Of a stretch of 64,000 bases of DNA, positions 45,512 through 55,802 are shown piece after piece. The first letter of the stretch is position 1. Each line of letters opens with the position of its first letter. The translations under genes and the position numbers were made by a program. The notes beneath the pieces were generated by a model. The model searched no databases and was not told the DNA's origin. It saw only the letters and a program-made list of their open reading frames with translations. This DNA is from Actinostola sp. cb2023 (Eukaryota; Cnidaria; Anthozoa; Actiniaria; Actinostolidae). The DNA lies in assembly GCA_033675265.1 (NCBI GenBank), contig JAUJYZ010000754.1:420001-484000 (forward strand), read 5' to 3'.

Positions 45512-45726
45512 TATACCGTGCGGTACTTGGTGAACGCAAGCTTATTTTATTAAATAAAACAAGAGAGTAGTTTCTGCATTTCTTTTAGGGGAGGAGGGCG
45601 CTTCTTGGAAGGAGGGGGGCGCTTATTTGAAGGGGGCGCTTTTTAATTTTTTTAGACCTCTAGGGTGGGGCACTTATTCGAGGGGGGCGCTTATTGGAAG
45701 CAGGGCGCTTAATCGAGCATTTACGG

Positions 45727-47239
45727 TAATACAATTAATTAATTAACATGACAATAATTATGAATTGAAATTCAACTTGGTATGTCGATTTAAAGACAAG
45801 AAAAACCCAACGTTTTTAACCGTATACAACTATAACAAATTATATGTAGAACTGTAAAGCATTTAGCTGTTTTTTTAGGTTTCCAAGTACAAACATAACT
45901 TTTGTTTAGGGCCATGTTTCTAGAACCTCTCAGCACTGCACCATGCACATGCGTACTGGAGCGAACAAACAGTCTTAAACGATTTGACCCGAGCCGCTGT
46001 ACTTACGTATTACATAATCCTTGGAAACCCAAGGACTACTCAGTTGGTCCCCCTGGGGAGTGGGGTCCCGAGGGAGTTGTGTTTGCAAGGATATCCGCAC
46101 CTGTGCCGTGCTAGATATTTTATAACTACAGTATGGACCAGACATCAGTAGAGGGGAGCCAAGCCCTTCATGCAATTAAGACGTTTTTACTTGTATTTTA
46201 TAACTTGTAAACATAACTTGCTTTCAGTCCTAAAAAATGTAAATTCTAAATATATACAAGAAATGTTGACTAATTATTTTGACCATATATTTTAAACTAA
46301 GGACATTCGTGTAATTTCTAAATTTTCGAATATTATGAATAACATATTGATATTTTTTAAACAAGTGGTGTAGTTATGATATTCATTACACTGATGGCAA
46401 CATATTTGAAGAAATTCCGTCGCAGACGATTTACCCACAATTCTTAGCAGGCACGACTAATGCCACTAGGTTCGCAATGTATTGTGGGTAGATCCATCTT
46501 TTACACATAACTTGATTTTATATAATTTCGATAGAATAGCTAGTAACACAACAATGCTGATACCATTACATTAATACATGGTATTTCTAATAAACTAAAA
46601 GCAATTGTTTTGTTGTTTTCTGCATATAAGGGTTCCCATATAAGGGTGACAAAACTAGCCCCATGAACGAGCCTGAAGTCACAAAGTGTGTTGATTCACT
46701 ATTCAAATACAATCAAAATCTGAACACTAGAAGACACGCTGTGGTTCGGTTCGCACACTACAAAAGTACTGAAGAATATTATCAGTTATAAAAAACACCG
46801 ATTCAATAACGATCGAAACTGTCGATGTAATGATTTGTTGGTCTTCGTTTTTTTGTTGGTGAGAAGGCTCCGTTTACAGCAGGGCTGGGCCTGGTTCCAG
46901 AAAGGCCGATTAGTCTTAATCCAGGCTTAAAATGAATGGTTTTTCTTAACATTTAATCCTGGGTTAGCACTAATCGGCCTTTCAGGAACCCAGGCCTGTA
47001 TTTTCAAGTTTCCGTTTCAATACAAAACATAGAATGAACAAAAAATATCGTCTGTACTGAACACGAACGATGCGTGAATCCATGTGGACAGATCTAAGAA
47101 TAACTCTTATAATTACTTGGTGGTGTCCTGCTAAGGGGAGAGAGGGGGAAGAAAACCTGCGAAAGGAACTAATAAGTACGCTTACACTAAACTCATTGGT
47201 CTGTTGGCTGTATAAAACTTAGTGTTGTACTGTGCGTTC
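45727..47239. other. unit 2 non-coding, start of the palindrome arm
   Basis: 45,746-46,830 matches 30,607-31,700 of unit 1. From at least 46,145 onward it is also mirrored in the right arm. 46,832-47,163 is an insertion relative to unit 1 that includes the hairpin at 46,887-46,997. No gene recognised. Confidence 0.6.
46887..46997. mobile_element. small hairpin MITE (AAAGGCCGATTAGT)
   Basis: GGGCCTGGTTCCAGAAAGGC, CGATTAGT, TTAATCCAGG and the reverse complement at 46,950-46,997 form a near-complete fold-back. Mirrored at 63,147-63,257 in the right arm. Absent from unit 1. Confidence 0.75.
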
Positions 47240-47280
47240 AAACTACTTTCATCACCTTTTTCTGGTGGTTGCTTGTTTTC
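47236..47280 (-). pseudogene. short TPR-CHAT coding fragment
   Basis: On the minus strand GAAAACAAGCAACCACCAGA, AAAAGGTGATGAAAGTAGTT, TGAAC matches, with a few substitutions, the coding stretch ENKQPSENVDESSLN that precedes the CHAT domain (copy 1 at 32,968-33,012). It directly abuts the 75-bp repeat array. Absent at the matching place in unit 1 (31,790). Confidence 0.7.
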
Positions 47281-47805
47281 GCCGATACCATGTAGTATTT
47301 TCACTGTTGCTCTTGTAGGCCAGTATCTTACACTGCAAAACAGTCCCTAAACTCCGCCGATACCATGTAGGATTTTCACTGTTGCTCTTGTAGGCCAGTA
47401 TCTTACACTGCAGAACAGTCCCTAAACTCCGCCGATACCATGTAGGATTTTCACTGTTGCTCTTGTAGGCCAGTATCTTACACTGCAAAACAGTCCCTAA
47501 ACTCCGCCGATACCATGTAGGATTTTCACTGTTGCTCTTGTAGGCCAGTATCTTACACTGCAGAACAGTCCCTAAACTCCGCCGATACCATGTAGGATTT
47601 TCACTGTTGCTCTTGTAGGCCAGTATCTTACACTGCAAAACAGTCCCTAAACTCCGCCGATACCATGTAGGATTTTCACTGTTGCTCTTGTAGGCCAGTA
47701 TCTTACACTGCAGAACAGTCCCTAAACTCCGCCGATACCATGTAGTATTTTCACTGTTGCTCTTGTAGGCCAGTATCTTACACTGCAAAACAGTCCCTAA
47801 ACTTC
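47281..47805. repeat. 75-bp tandem repeat, seven copies
   Basis: GCCGATACCATGTAG begins copies at 47,281, 47,356, 47,431, 47,506, 47,581, 47,656 and 47,731. CTGCAAAACAG and CTGCAGAACAG alternate, so growth was by 150-bp dimers. Outer copies have TAGTATTTT where inner ones have TAGGATTTT. The 75-bp length keeps a 196-codon minus-strand frame open, which is not evidence for a protein. Mirrored at 62,339-62,863. Confidence 0.95.
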
Positions 47806-47942
47806 GCCGAGAAGAATTGAAGTTTGATCGAATCGTTGACAAACCCTTCTCGCCTCACTCCCCTCGGGGTCTTTTACTCGACCAAACTTCAACTCTTCTC
47901 GGCGCAGTTTCACGAAAATGTAGGTACTCTTTTGCAGTCTAA

Positions 47943-48426
47943 AGGTGCGGACACACGGTGTCATTGCGTGCAATATTCCTGGCATTTCTTTTGAGGTTAC
48001 TAAATTATGAAATAAAATGATATTTGCGTCTTTTTATGGGATTCCTGTGGTAGAGCGCGCATGCACAATATGTATATGTCGGGCTCCCTGTGCTGAGTAA
48101 CGTCCTATGTTGGGATCGTGTCCCGCAAGAAGCGCCCGCAGAAGTAGGTTTCGATTCAGGAAATCCAAAGTAATACGTTACTTAGCACAGGGAGGCCAAC
48201 ATAATACGTATTGCGCACGCGCGCTCTACCACAGGAAACCCCCCAAAAAGACGCGCGGATACAAGTATATTATTATTTAGTATCCTCAAAAGCAATGGTT
48301 GGACTGCCTGTGCTCGATTCTACTTCTGCAACATTGCACGCAACATGTTGCACAGATTGACACACGCTGCAACAATACATGTTGCAGGGAATGTTGCACG
48401 AAATGTTGCACCGTGTGTCCGCACCT
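47943..48426. mobile_element. TAA-flanked MITE (AGGTGCGGACACACGGTG) with nested fold-back
   Basis: Ends AGGTGCGGACACACGGTG and its exact reverse complement are flanked by TAA at 47,940 and 48,427, a TWA duplication as in PIF/Harbinger. Multiple TGTTGCA words fill the right half. A second fold-back (about 48,020-48,262: CCTGTGGTAGAGCGCGC against GCGCGCTCTACCACAGG) is nested in it. Unit 1 holds a deleted relative at about 31,830-31,972. Preceded at 47,806-47,903 by a hairpin with CGCCGAGAAGAATTGAAGTT arms. Confidence 0.85.
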
Positions 48427-48702
48427 TAACAGTATCTTCACTTTGTGATTTTTTTATCAGTAGTTTCTTTATCCATTTTTAGAGATCTGTTCTGACAATC
48501 GGCGTGCGTCCACTGCACTAACTGTGTACAAATCCAAGTGGTCGGGTATCACTCCAGTATTATGAGTATCTTGTGATTGGTGTTAGATCTTGTTAGAAGA
48601 TCAATTAGTATTATTGTTAATAATGGCATGCATTGGTAATAAGATCATTAGTACATTATGATTGGATAATATTATAGAAGTAGTAGTATTAGCAGTGTCA
48701 AT

Positions 48703-51700
48703 TTAGAAATCAATGGTGACATCCTCGCCCATTAGAAAGAACGGCGCCCAGTACTTGGTTTGGTTGTACTCCTCTTTTCCTCTCATGTGCTCCATCGCCA
48801 ATTGAAGACTCAAAGTTGCACTTTTCTTTTCTCTGAGATTTAAATAGAACTCTTTCATGAACTCACGAGTAGCATCGTCATCGATGGACCACAGAGATGC
48901 TACCACTGCACGCGCTCCAGCCGCTAGAAAGGCACGACACATGCCAACTACTCCTTCTGCTCGGATCTCACCACGCCCACTCTGACAGCAGCTTAGTACG
49001 ACTAACTTAGCACGCACTTGAGAGTTCTGGACGTCATCCATGGTTAGAACATAATCTTCTTCGTCGGGGATCTTTGTTGCTCTTACTTCGGGAGAAGGAG
49101 CCAGCAAGATGGTAGCTTTTTGAACGTCTCCGTGCGCAGCAATATGAACAATTGAGACTCCTTGGTGCAGCTTTTCCAAGACAGCAGCTTTGGTCGCCTT
49201 CTCTCTTGAGAACAGTTCAACATGAAACAGAGTAGAAATTCCCAACGCCTCAATGTATGCATTAAGCAGGGGCTTAAACTCTCTTTCCTGACCATCATAC
49301 ATTACTTTACCAACCAATGGATCTCCAATAATCAGTGCGCCTGTCTTACAGTAAAAATCTGCTGGTCGATCATTCAAGATCTTCAGGGTAGAAATTGAAG
49401 GGGCAATCCTGATACGTTTCATTTCCGACAAATAGCGTCCCGTCTCTGGGTCACGCAGAGCTGCAAAGGGTATTTTAAACAAGGGACCATCAGGTAGAAA
49501 CACGATTTCTTCTTGTTTAACACGAGGCAGTACGTTGCGCAGCAATTTGCTGTACAAGATTTCCAGTGCGTTGTTCAAAACTACTCTCATCAACGTTTTC
49601 TGATGGTTGCTTGTTTTCAGGAGATCGAAACTCCAGCCTCCTGGCACCGGTACGATTCAGAAGGATTTCCAGTTTCTCTTCTATGCTAGTGTCTTCACTC
49701 TGTACCTTGTTGTCATCTGTGGTTTCTTCACCAACATTTAAGCATCGGTTCTCACAAGTAACGTGGCGCACGTTCATTTCGGTGAATGCATTTTCGACGC
49801 ACTTTTCCAAGAACTCAGAACAGTTTTTGAAGAGGTTGCTCAACGACGATCAAATCACTTCCACGCTCCAAAAGAAAGACGAACAAAGAGTTCCTGTTCT
49901 CGCAGGCAAAATACTGTACGATGGTGTACTTGTTGTTGGAGATTAAAGACTCGATTTCAGGGAATTGTATCCGTGATTCTTCGGGTAAGTCTTGCTTCAT
50001 TCCATAGTTCATAATCAATTGACTCTTCAGAGCACGTGCACGATAACAGTCTAAATTGACAAAAGCTTCTTTGTATCGCTTGGTCACTAAGAGTAGACCT
50101 GTTTAAAGTCTCATAATAACCAATATATTTGTCAACAAATGCAATTTTGAATTTGTCATTTTTACCAAGAAAGTGAAACATCGTTTCAAAACAGTTGATG
50201 GCTTCTCTGAAGCAATTTTCAGCAGGTTTTAATACACCCCGTATAAAGAAAACCATGCCCATTCCATAATGACATTCAGATTCAAAGAGCTTGTCTTTTA
50301 CTTCCTTTGAGTAGCAAAGGATCTCGTGATAAAGCCTTAAAGCAATGTTGTGATTTCCTAATAGATAGTTCATCATTGCTATCTTCATTTTCGTGCGGTA
50401 TTGGGGAACTTTTAGTCCCACTAAATGTGTTTTAGCCGCTTGTTCGTAAACTGAAAGAGCACGACCATACTCTCGCCGACATTCAAACTTTAGTGCATCA
50501 ACGAGTAGTTCGACTAGCTGTCTAGCATTCTCACTGTTTTTACTCCATTCCCTAACTTCAGACAATTCAAATCCCTTAATACCGACAGTGAAATGTATAT
50601 AGGACAAGAAAATCTTAAACTCCTTCACTAAATCTTCGTCTGCCAATTGTTCGGCAATTTCAAGACCTTCAGTGAAGTATGAAAGAGCTGTGTCATACTG
50701 GCACAGTTCATTGTATGCTTTTCCTGTGATTAACTGAGCGTTAGACTCCATCTGTCTATCGCCACTTTCCTTTGCAGCTTCAATGCACTTGTTGGCATAT
50801 TGAATGGCATCATTGTACAGTTCTAGTTCCATCTTGTTGATGGCTATTAATTGTAGCGACATCATAAGAAGGATTTTGTCATCACTGTCCTGTGCAATAC
50901 TGTTGCACTGCATTGCACAGTTAATAGCTTTTCCCATTACAAAATAAGCTTTCCCCTTATCACACTCTTTGCAAACTTCTATTGCTTTCTTGGAATAGAA
51001 AATAGATTTTTCGAATTGCTTCAGTGAGAAATAGGCAATTGCCAGCACGTGCAGTGATAATTTTCCCACAATAATAGCATCGTTAATATTCATTGAAATC
51101 TCAAAGCACTTCTCTCCAAAAACTATTGCATCATCATACTTATTCAGATGGTTTACTGATTCTACTGCCAACAAATATAAGGAATTCATTTCTGCAAATC
51201 TTGTATTTTGTGGGTCCGATTTTGCTAATTCAATGCAGCTTTTACAACACTTCACAGCCTCACTGGAATTTCCCAGTATGTGATATGATTCCCCAAGACG
51301 ACAGTATAATTCCACCTCAAAATTTCTGTAGCCTGCAGTTTTTGCAGCAACGTCAAGGCACTGGTTGCCATGGAGAATTGCATACTCATACTTTTCAAAG
51401 TGTCGATAGACATCTATCAGCATTAAATGTGCTGCCATCTCTTTATCTTTGTCACCAAGTTCTTCTGCAAGTGTTATGCACATTTTACTGGCTTGGACTG
51501 CAACAGTGTAATTATTTTGCATTTTGTTGGAATTCAAGTATAAAACAGTATCAGTATTCTTTACTAACATAATGATTTCCCATACTGTAGAAATATAGCA
51601 ATCCATACCAAGTTGTTTGTCACCATAGTAGTTTGCCATTTCTAAGCATTCATTGTACAGACAAAGTAGTTGTTCAGGAGACAGTCCTAGCTTAATATGG

Positions 51701-51825
51701 CGTCCAACTGCTACACAGAATGTTACAAATGGCTTGATAACAGCACTGTAGAAAATAGACTGTAGTTGCCATATTCTTCCGTGTTTTAACAAAACCACTG
51801 TCTTGCAATCAGTACTAGTGTCCAT
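48703..51825 (-). CDS. TPR-CHAT protein, copy 2 (three +1 homopolymer shifts)
   Basis: Same architecture as copy 1: N-terminal TPR array then CHAT domain with VHIAAHGD (His about 897) and VVLSCCQSGRGE (Cys about 946). ATG at 51,825 (MDTSTDCKTVV). Three single extra bases in A/T runs (50,102-50,104; 49,824-49,828; 49,577-49,580) break the frame. Each run is one base longer than in copy 3, and without them the frame is 1,039 codons. The in-frame stop of copy 1 is absent (CLNVGEE instead). Relative to copy 1 it lacks 30 nt (about 50,930), removing LWELKRFEEA from one TPR, and has a longer N-terminus (VVLLKHGRIWQL). The catalytic pair is intact, so it could be functional if the indels are errors. 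Confidence 0.87.
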
Positions 51826-53728
51826 TTTGAAACAAATACTGTATTCCACTACCAGAAATGACGGGTGATATTGTTACTGTTTATCATCCCATCTTGTTCA
51901 AATACAGTTTCATCAACTAATTGTTGGTCCAATTGCCAAACATTTGCTGTATTAATGGAGAGCATTATGAGATTAATGATTTGACCATCCATGGAAAATA
52001 GCTACATGTAATTTGTACAGAATATATGGATGCACAGAGCTTTTGTTGTCATCCTTATATGGCCAACTGCTTCCTAAAATTAATGCCATTCCTCTGTATA
52101 ATTAAAAAGAAAATAGACTGTTAGATATCCAGCTGACGGATGGTATAATATGAATTGTACTTTTTACATATATTTTTTTATATTTTATTTGTATATTAGT
52201 ACTTTATTTGGTTAGTTCTTTATTTAATAAGTCATAATTGTACTGTAATTTTGATTGCAATTGAAGGGTTGCCCATGAAAACTGCGCGGTATGTGACTAT
52301 TTGGATGATTTTTTAAATGTTACGCAACTGCTTCATAAACACACCTGCTGGCTTGTAGATACCTCAGTATACAAACATTATTTGGTGATTCTGAGACCGA
52401 TTATTACACTAGATGAAGACGGAGGGGAGGGGAGTGTGCAGCGTGGGAAATCTCAATCTAAGGTCTTCATCTAGTTATTATTAGTGTACATGTTTTTTTC
52501 CGTCAAAAAACAGCTTGCAGGAATTTTTTATCACCCAACCTCCCACCCCTACCCCCTCAAAAGCCCCCCACCCCCATCGAAAGCCCCCCTCCCCTCTCAA
52601 AAGTTAAATGGAAACAAGAGCGAGTTGTGCTAAATGTAAGTTTGTGAGAAAAAAAGATTAAGAAACTTTGCGAATTCGTTATTGAAGTCAGTGAGCTAAA
52701 AGTAAGCATAATTTTGAATTGTTTTCAATTCCATGTTACATCTCCCGCTGAGCAGAACTGGTACATATTTGTAGCCATGCAGAGCCAGAGGAATTCTTAG
52801 CTAATGCTTGCATCGACGTGAAGATATAACGGTTTATAAACTCCTATAATTCCAACACTCTAAAGGTAAACATGAGCTAAAGACAATTCCTACGAACCTT
52901 TTCAGACCAGAGAAGCATTTCTGTCCGAGAACTCTTCAAAGCTTTGAAGCGAAGGCGACAAAATTCGCGCCTTAGTTCAAAAGACATCAACGCCTTCAAC
53001 AAAATCTATTATACTTGTATTGTCTTGGAAATAATACCAGCTGAACGTGGTTTAAGCCATCGTTTTGGTTGTTTTATCGAAGAATACGAACTTCTGCAGA
53101 GCAAATCCTGAACGTACTTGCAAAACTTGATGAGGTCTGGGGTCCGTTTCTCGAAAGCCCCGAAAGCTTATCGGGCCCGAAAAGGGTTTCTTTAAAAATC
53201 AATGCTCCATTTGAGATGCGATGAGATGCGATGAGGCAATAGAAAGTTCGAAAAAAACTCGAAGTGTTCACGGTTCGAGTGTCCACACTGTAAAGGTAAA
53301 CATGAGCTAAAGACAATTTCTACGAACCTTTTCAGACCAGAGAAGCATTTCTGTCAGAGAATTCTTCAAAGCTTTGAAGCGAAGGCGACAAAATTCGCGC
53401 TGAAGTTGATGACTTTGTGTTGCTTCGCTCGAGTGACAGACGAGAATTAGTCCCCAAAAGACATCAACGCCTTCAACAAAATCTATTATACTTGTATTGT
53501 CTTGGACGTGATGCTAGCTGAACGTGAATTAAGTCATCGTTTTGGCTGTTTTGTCGAAGAATACGAACTTCTGCAGAGCAAATCTTGAACGAAGACGGAA
53601 GTGCTAACTTGCAAATCTTGATGGGGTCTAAACTGGACTCTGATTGGATGTCTTAAAATAGGCTTGTATTAATGACGTCAACCGACGTCACATTGCACAG
53701 GGGATATTTCTGGGAATTTTTCTGTTTT
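51826..53728. other. 5' flank of copy 2 and unit 2 end, non-coding
   Basis: 51,826-52,262 matches the copy 1 flank. A hairpin ACTAGATGAAGAC / GTCTTCATCTAGT lies at 52,408-52,477. From 52,480 the sequence follows 37,140 of unit 1, and 52,867-53,290 is duplicated as 53,297-53,720. C-rich stretches lie at 52,540-52,600. No gene recognised. Confidence 0.55.
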
Positions 53729-53730
53729 TT

Positions 53731-54366
53731 TTACTCGGGCCCTTCCGAAGGAAGCCCGAGTTATAAAATGGGCTTTCTTGTATATTTTTCTTCTTCTTCT
53801 TCTTGGTAGTACACAGAATGCGGAATATGTGATCGTATCGGTCAGGAATGTCTGTTTCAGGGTTTCGATTGGCTGAAAACGGGGGCGATGATATCCAAAC
53901 GCCTAATGAAGTATTTCTATGCTCAAACGGGTCAAATAGTTTCCGACTAAAGTTTATTTTCTTCCACGTTTGAAAAATTCAGTCCGACAATAAAATGAAA
54001 CACATTCAGATTCTGAGAGCCGTCACGCCGTGGTTTCAAAAAACCCGTTTAAAAGGTATCCGACTAGTAAAATGAAACACATTTCTGAGAAGTATAATGA
54101 TTGAAGTTTATTTTATTCCACGTTTGAAATATTCAGGAGAAGGAATCGTAAAAATCGTACTTCAAAACTTCATCAAAGTAAACTCACGACCAGCGATGTA
54201 ACTACATCTATTGACAGAAAGCTATATGTACAGAAGTCATGCAAACAATCGAGCCAGTCGAGTTATTTTCAGTCACTCACGATGGATGTTTATTTTATTC
54301 CACGTTTGAAAAATTCAGTACGATTACAGTTGTGTGATCCTTGTGTGAGTCATACATCTATTACGC
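53731..54366. mobile_element. ACTCGGGC fold-back family copy in the palindrome
   Basis: Starts with the palindrome ACTCGGGCCCTTCCGAAGGA, AGCCCGAGT. The phrase TTTATTTT.TTCCACGTTTGA recurs three times (about 53,951, 54,110, 54,291). Related to 27,404-28,320 and mirrored at about 55,778-56,413. Confidence 0.6.
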
Positions 54367-55802
54367 GACCTAATCATATTCATTTTGAAATCACTAGTAA
54401 ATCCTGCAATCTGATTGGCTAAAAATGGTGCGATTAAATCATTAATCATATTCATTTTGAAATCACTAGTAAATCCTGCAATCTGATTGGCTAAAAATGG
54501 TGCGATTAAATCATTAATTGCACTATTTTGGATCATTAATTGCACCAATTTTTTTATTTTTTTTATTTTCGCACAGAAACTCTAATTTTATTAAATTCAA
54601 ACGATTCTTCATAAAAAGTAATTTGTAATTTAGAATGAAAGAGTTGTATTTTAGGCATCAAAATTATTCTTATTATTGCAACTTACCACCTAAATATAAC
54701 GAGTGTATTTGAAAAGATTTCAAAATGAATATGATTAATAGGTAATTGAACTTCGTGTCGTGCAATTTTGGTCTGAAATCATACTCGTGATAACAAATTG
54801 CACTCCCGCTACGCGGTGTAGCGGGAGTGCAATTTGTTATCACGAGTATGATTTCAGACCAAAATTGCACGACACGAAGTTCAATTACCTATTAATCATA
54901 TTCATTTTGAAATTTGTTCAAATACACTCGTTATATTTAGGTGGTAAGTTGCAATAATAAGAATAATTTTGATGCCTAAAATACAACTCTTTCATTCTAA
55001 ATTACAAATTACTTTTTATGAAGAATCGTTTGAATTTAATAAAATTAGAGTTTCTGTGCGAAAATAAAAAATAAAAAAATTGGTGCAATTAATGATCCAA
55101 AATAGTGCAATTAGTGATTTAATCGCACCATTTTTAGCCAATCAGATTGCAGGATTTACTAGTGATTTCAAAATGAATATGATTAATGATTTAATTGCAC
55201 CATTTTTAGCCAATCAGATTGCAGGATTTACTAGTGATTTCAAAATGAATATGATTAGTAATGGTAATAGAACTGAGTGGAGTGCAATTTGGTCTGAAAT
55301 CATACGAGTGATTACAAAATTGCACGACCGCGTAGCGGGAGTGCAATTTGTTATCACGAGTATGATTTCAGACCAAAATTGCACGACACGAAGTTCAATT
55401 ACCTATTAATCATATTCATTTTGAAATCTTTTCAAATACACTCGTTATATTTAGGTGGTAAGTTGCAATAATAAGAATAATTTTGATGCCTAAAATACAA
55501 CTCTTTCATTCTAAATTACAAATTACTTTTTATGAAGAATCGTTTGAATTTAATAAAATTAGAGTTTCTGTGCGAAAATAAAAAAAATAAAAAAAATTGG
55601 TGCAATTAATGATCCAAAATAGTGCAATTAATGATTTAATCGCACCATTTTTAGCCAATCAGATTGCAGGATTTACTAGTGATTTCAAAATGAATATGAT
55701 TAATGATTTAATCGCACCATTTTTAGCCAATCAGATTGCAGGATTTACTAGTGATTTCAAAATGAATATGATTAGGTCGCGTAATAGATGTATGACTCAC
55801 AC
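54367..55802. repeat. fold-back core of the palindrome
   Basis: Three copies of one AT-rich module: minus orientation at 54,367-54,816, plus orientation at 54,817-55,260, and plus orientation at 55,328-55,802. Each holds two tandem copies of an about 80-bp block (GATTTAATCGCACCATTTTT, AGCCAATCAGATTGCAGGAT). The first two meet in a perfect local palindrome at about 54,747-54,883 (GTGCAATTTTGGTCTGAAAT arms around CGCGGTGTAGCG). The stretch 54,817-55,327 (511 bp) is the unpaired spacer of the large palindrome. Confidence 0.85.

Larger units (their letters stand above)
40297..45726. mobile_element. 5.4-kb TA-flanked element filled by a minisatellite
   Basis: Ends CCGTAAATGCTCGATTTAGC and (other strand) CCGTAAATGCTCGATTAAGC lie between TA at 40,295 and 45,727. 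Both subterminal regions repeat GGGCGCTTATTCGAGGG-like words and AGACCTCTAG. The interior (about 40,441-45,535) is a 93-bp tandem array interrupted near its end by a small MITE. No transposase. Unit 1 has an uninterrupted AATTAATAAAGTTAATTAAT at the corresponding site (about 30,580). Confidence 0.88.
38138..53728 (-). repeat. segmental duplication unit 2 (TPR-CHAT locus, expanded)
   Basis: Direct tandem copy of unit 1, longer by several insertions absent from unit 1: 38,727-40,185, 40,297-45,726, about 46,832-47,163 and about 47,240-47,940. It lacks the MITEs at 29,803 and 35,798. It has an extra local duplication of about 430 bp: GTAAACATGAGCTAAAGACA occurs at 52,867 and 53,297, but once in unit 1. 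Confidence 0.85.
46145..54816 (+). repeat. left arm of giant palindrome
   Basis: Every landmark from 54,816 outward has its reverse complement in the right arm at coordinates summing to about 110,144: 51,825/58,320, 48,703/61,441, 47,281/62,863, 53,074/57,070. In the parts compared only homopolymer-length differences were found. The arm is at least 8.67 kb; its outer end lies beyond what the window can show. Confidence 0.93.

Noticed and set aside
47252..47842. 196-codon repeat protein, and its mirror at 62,302-62,892
   Set aside because: Seven 75-bp repeats kept open by their length; absent from unit 1; no start context or domain.
49083..49298. Small gene antisense/alternate-frame to the CHAT domain (and 60,846-61,061)
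   Set aside because: Alternate frame within the CHAT coding sequence; duplicated only because the arm is duplicated.
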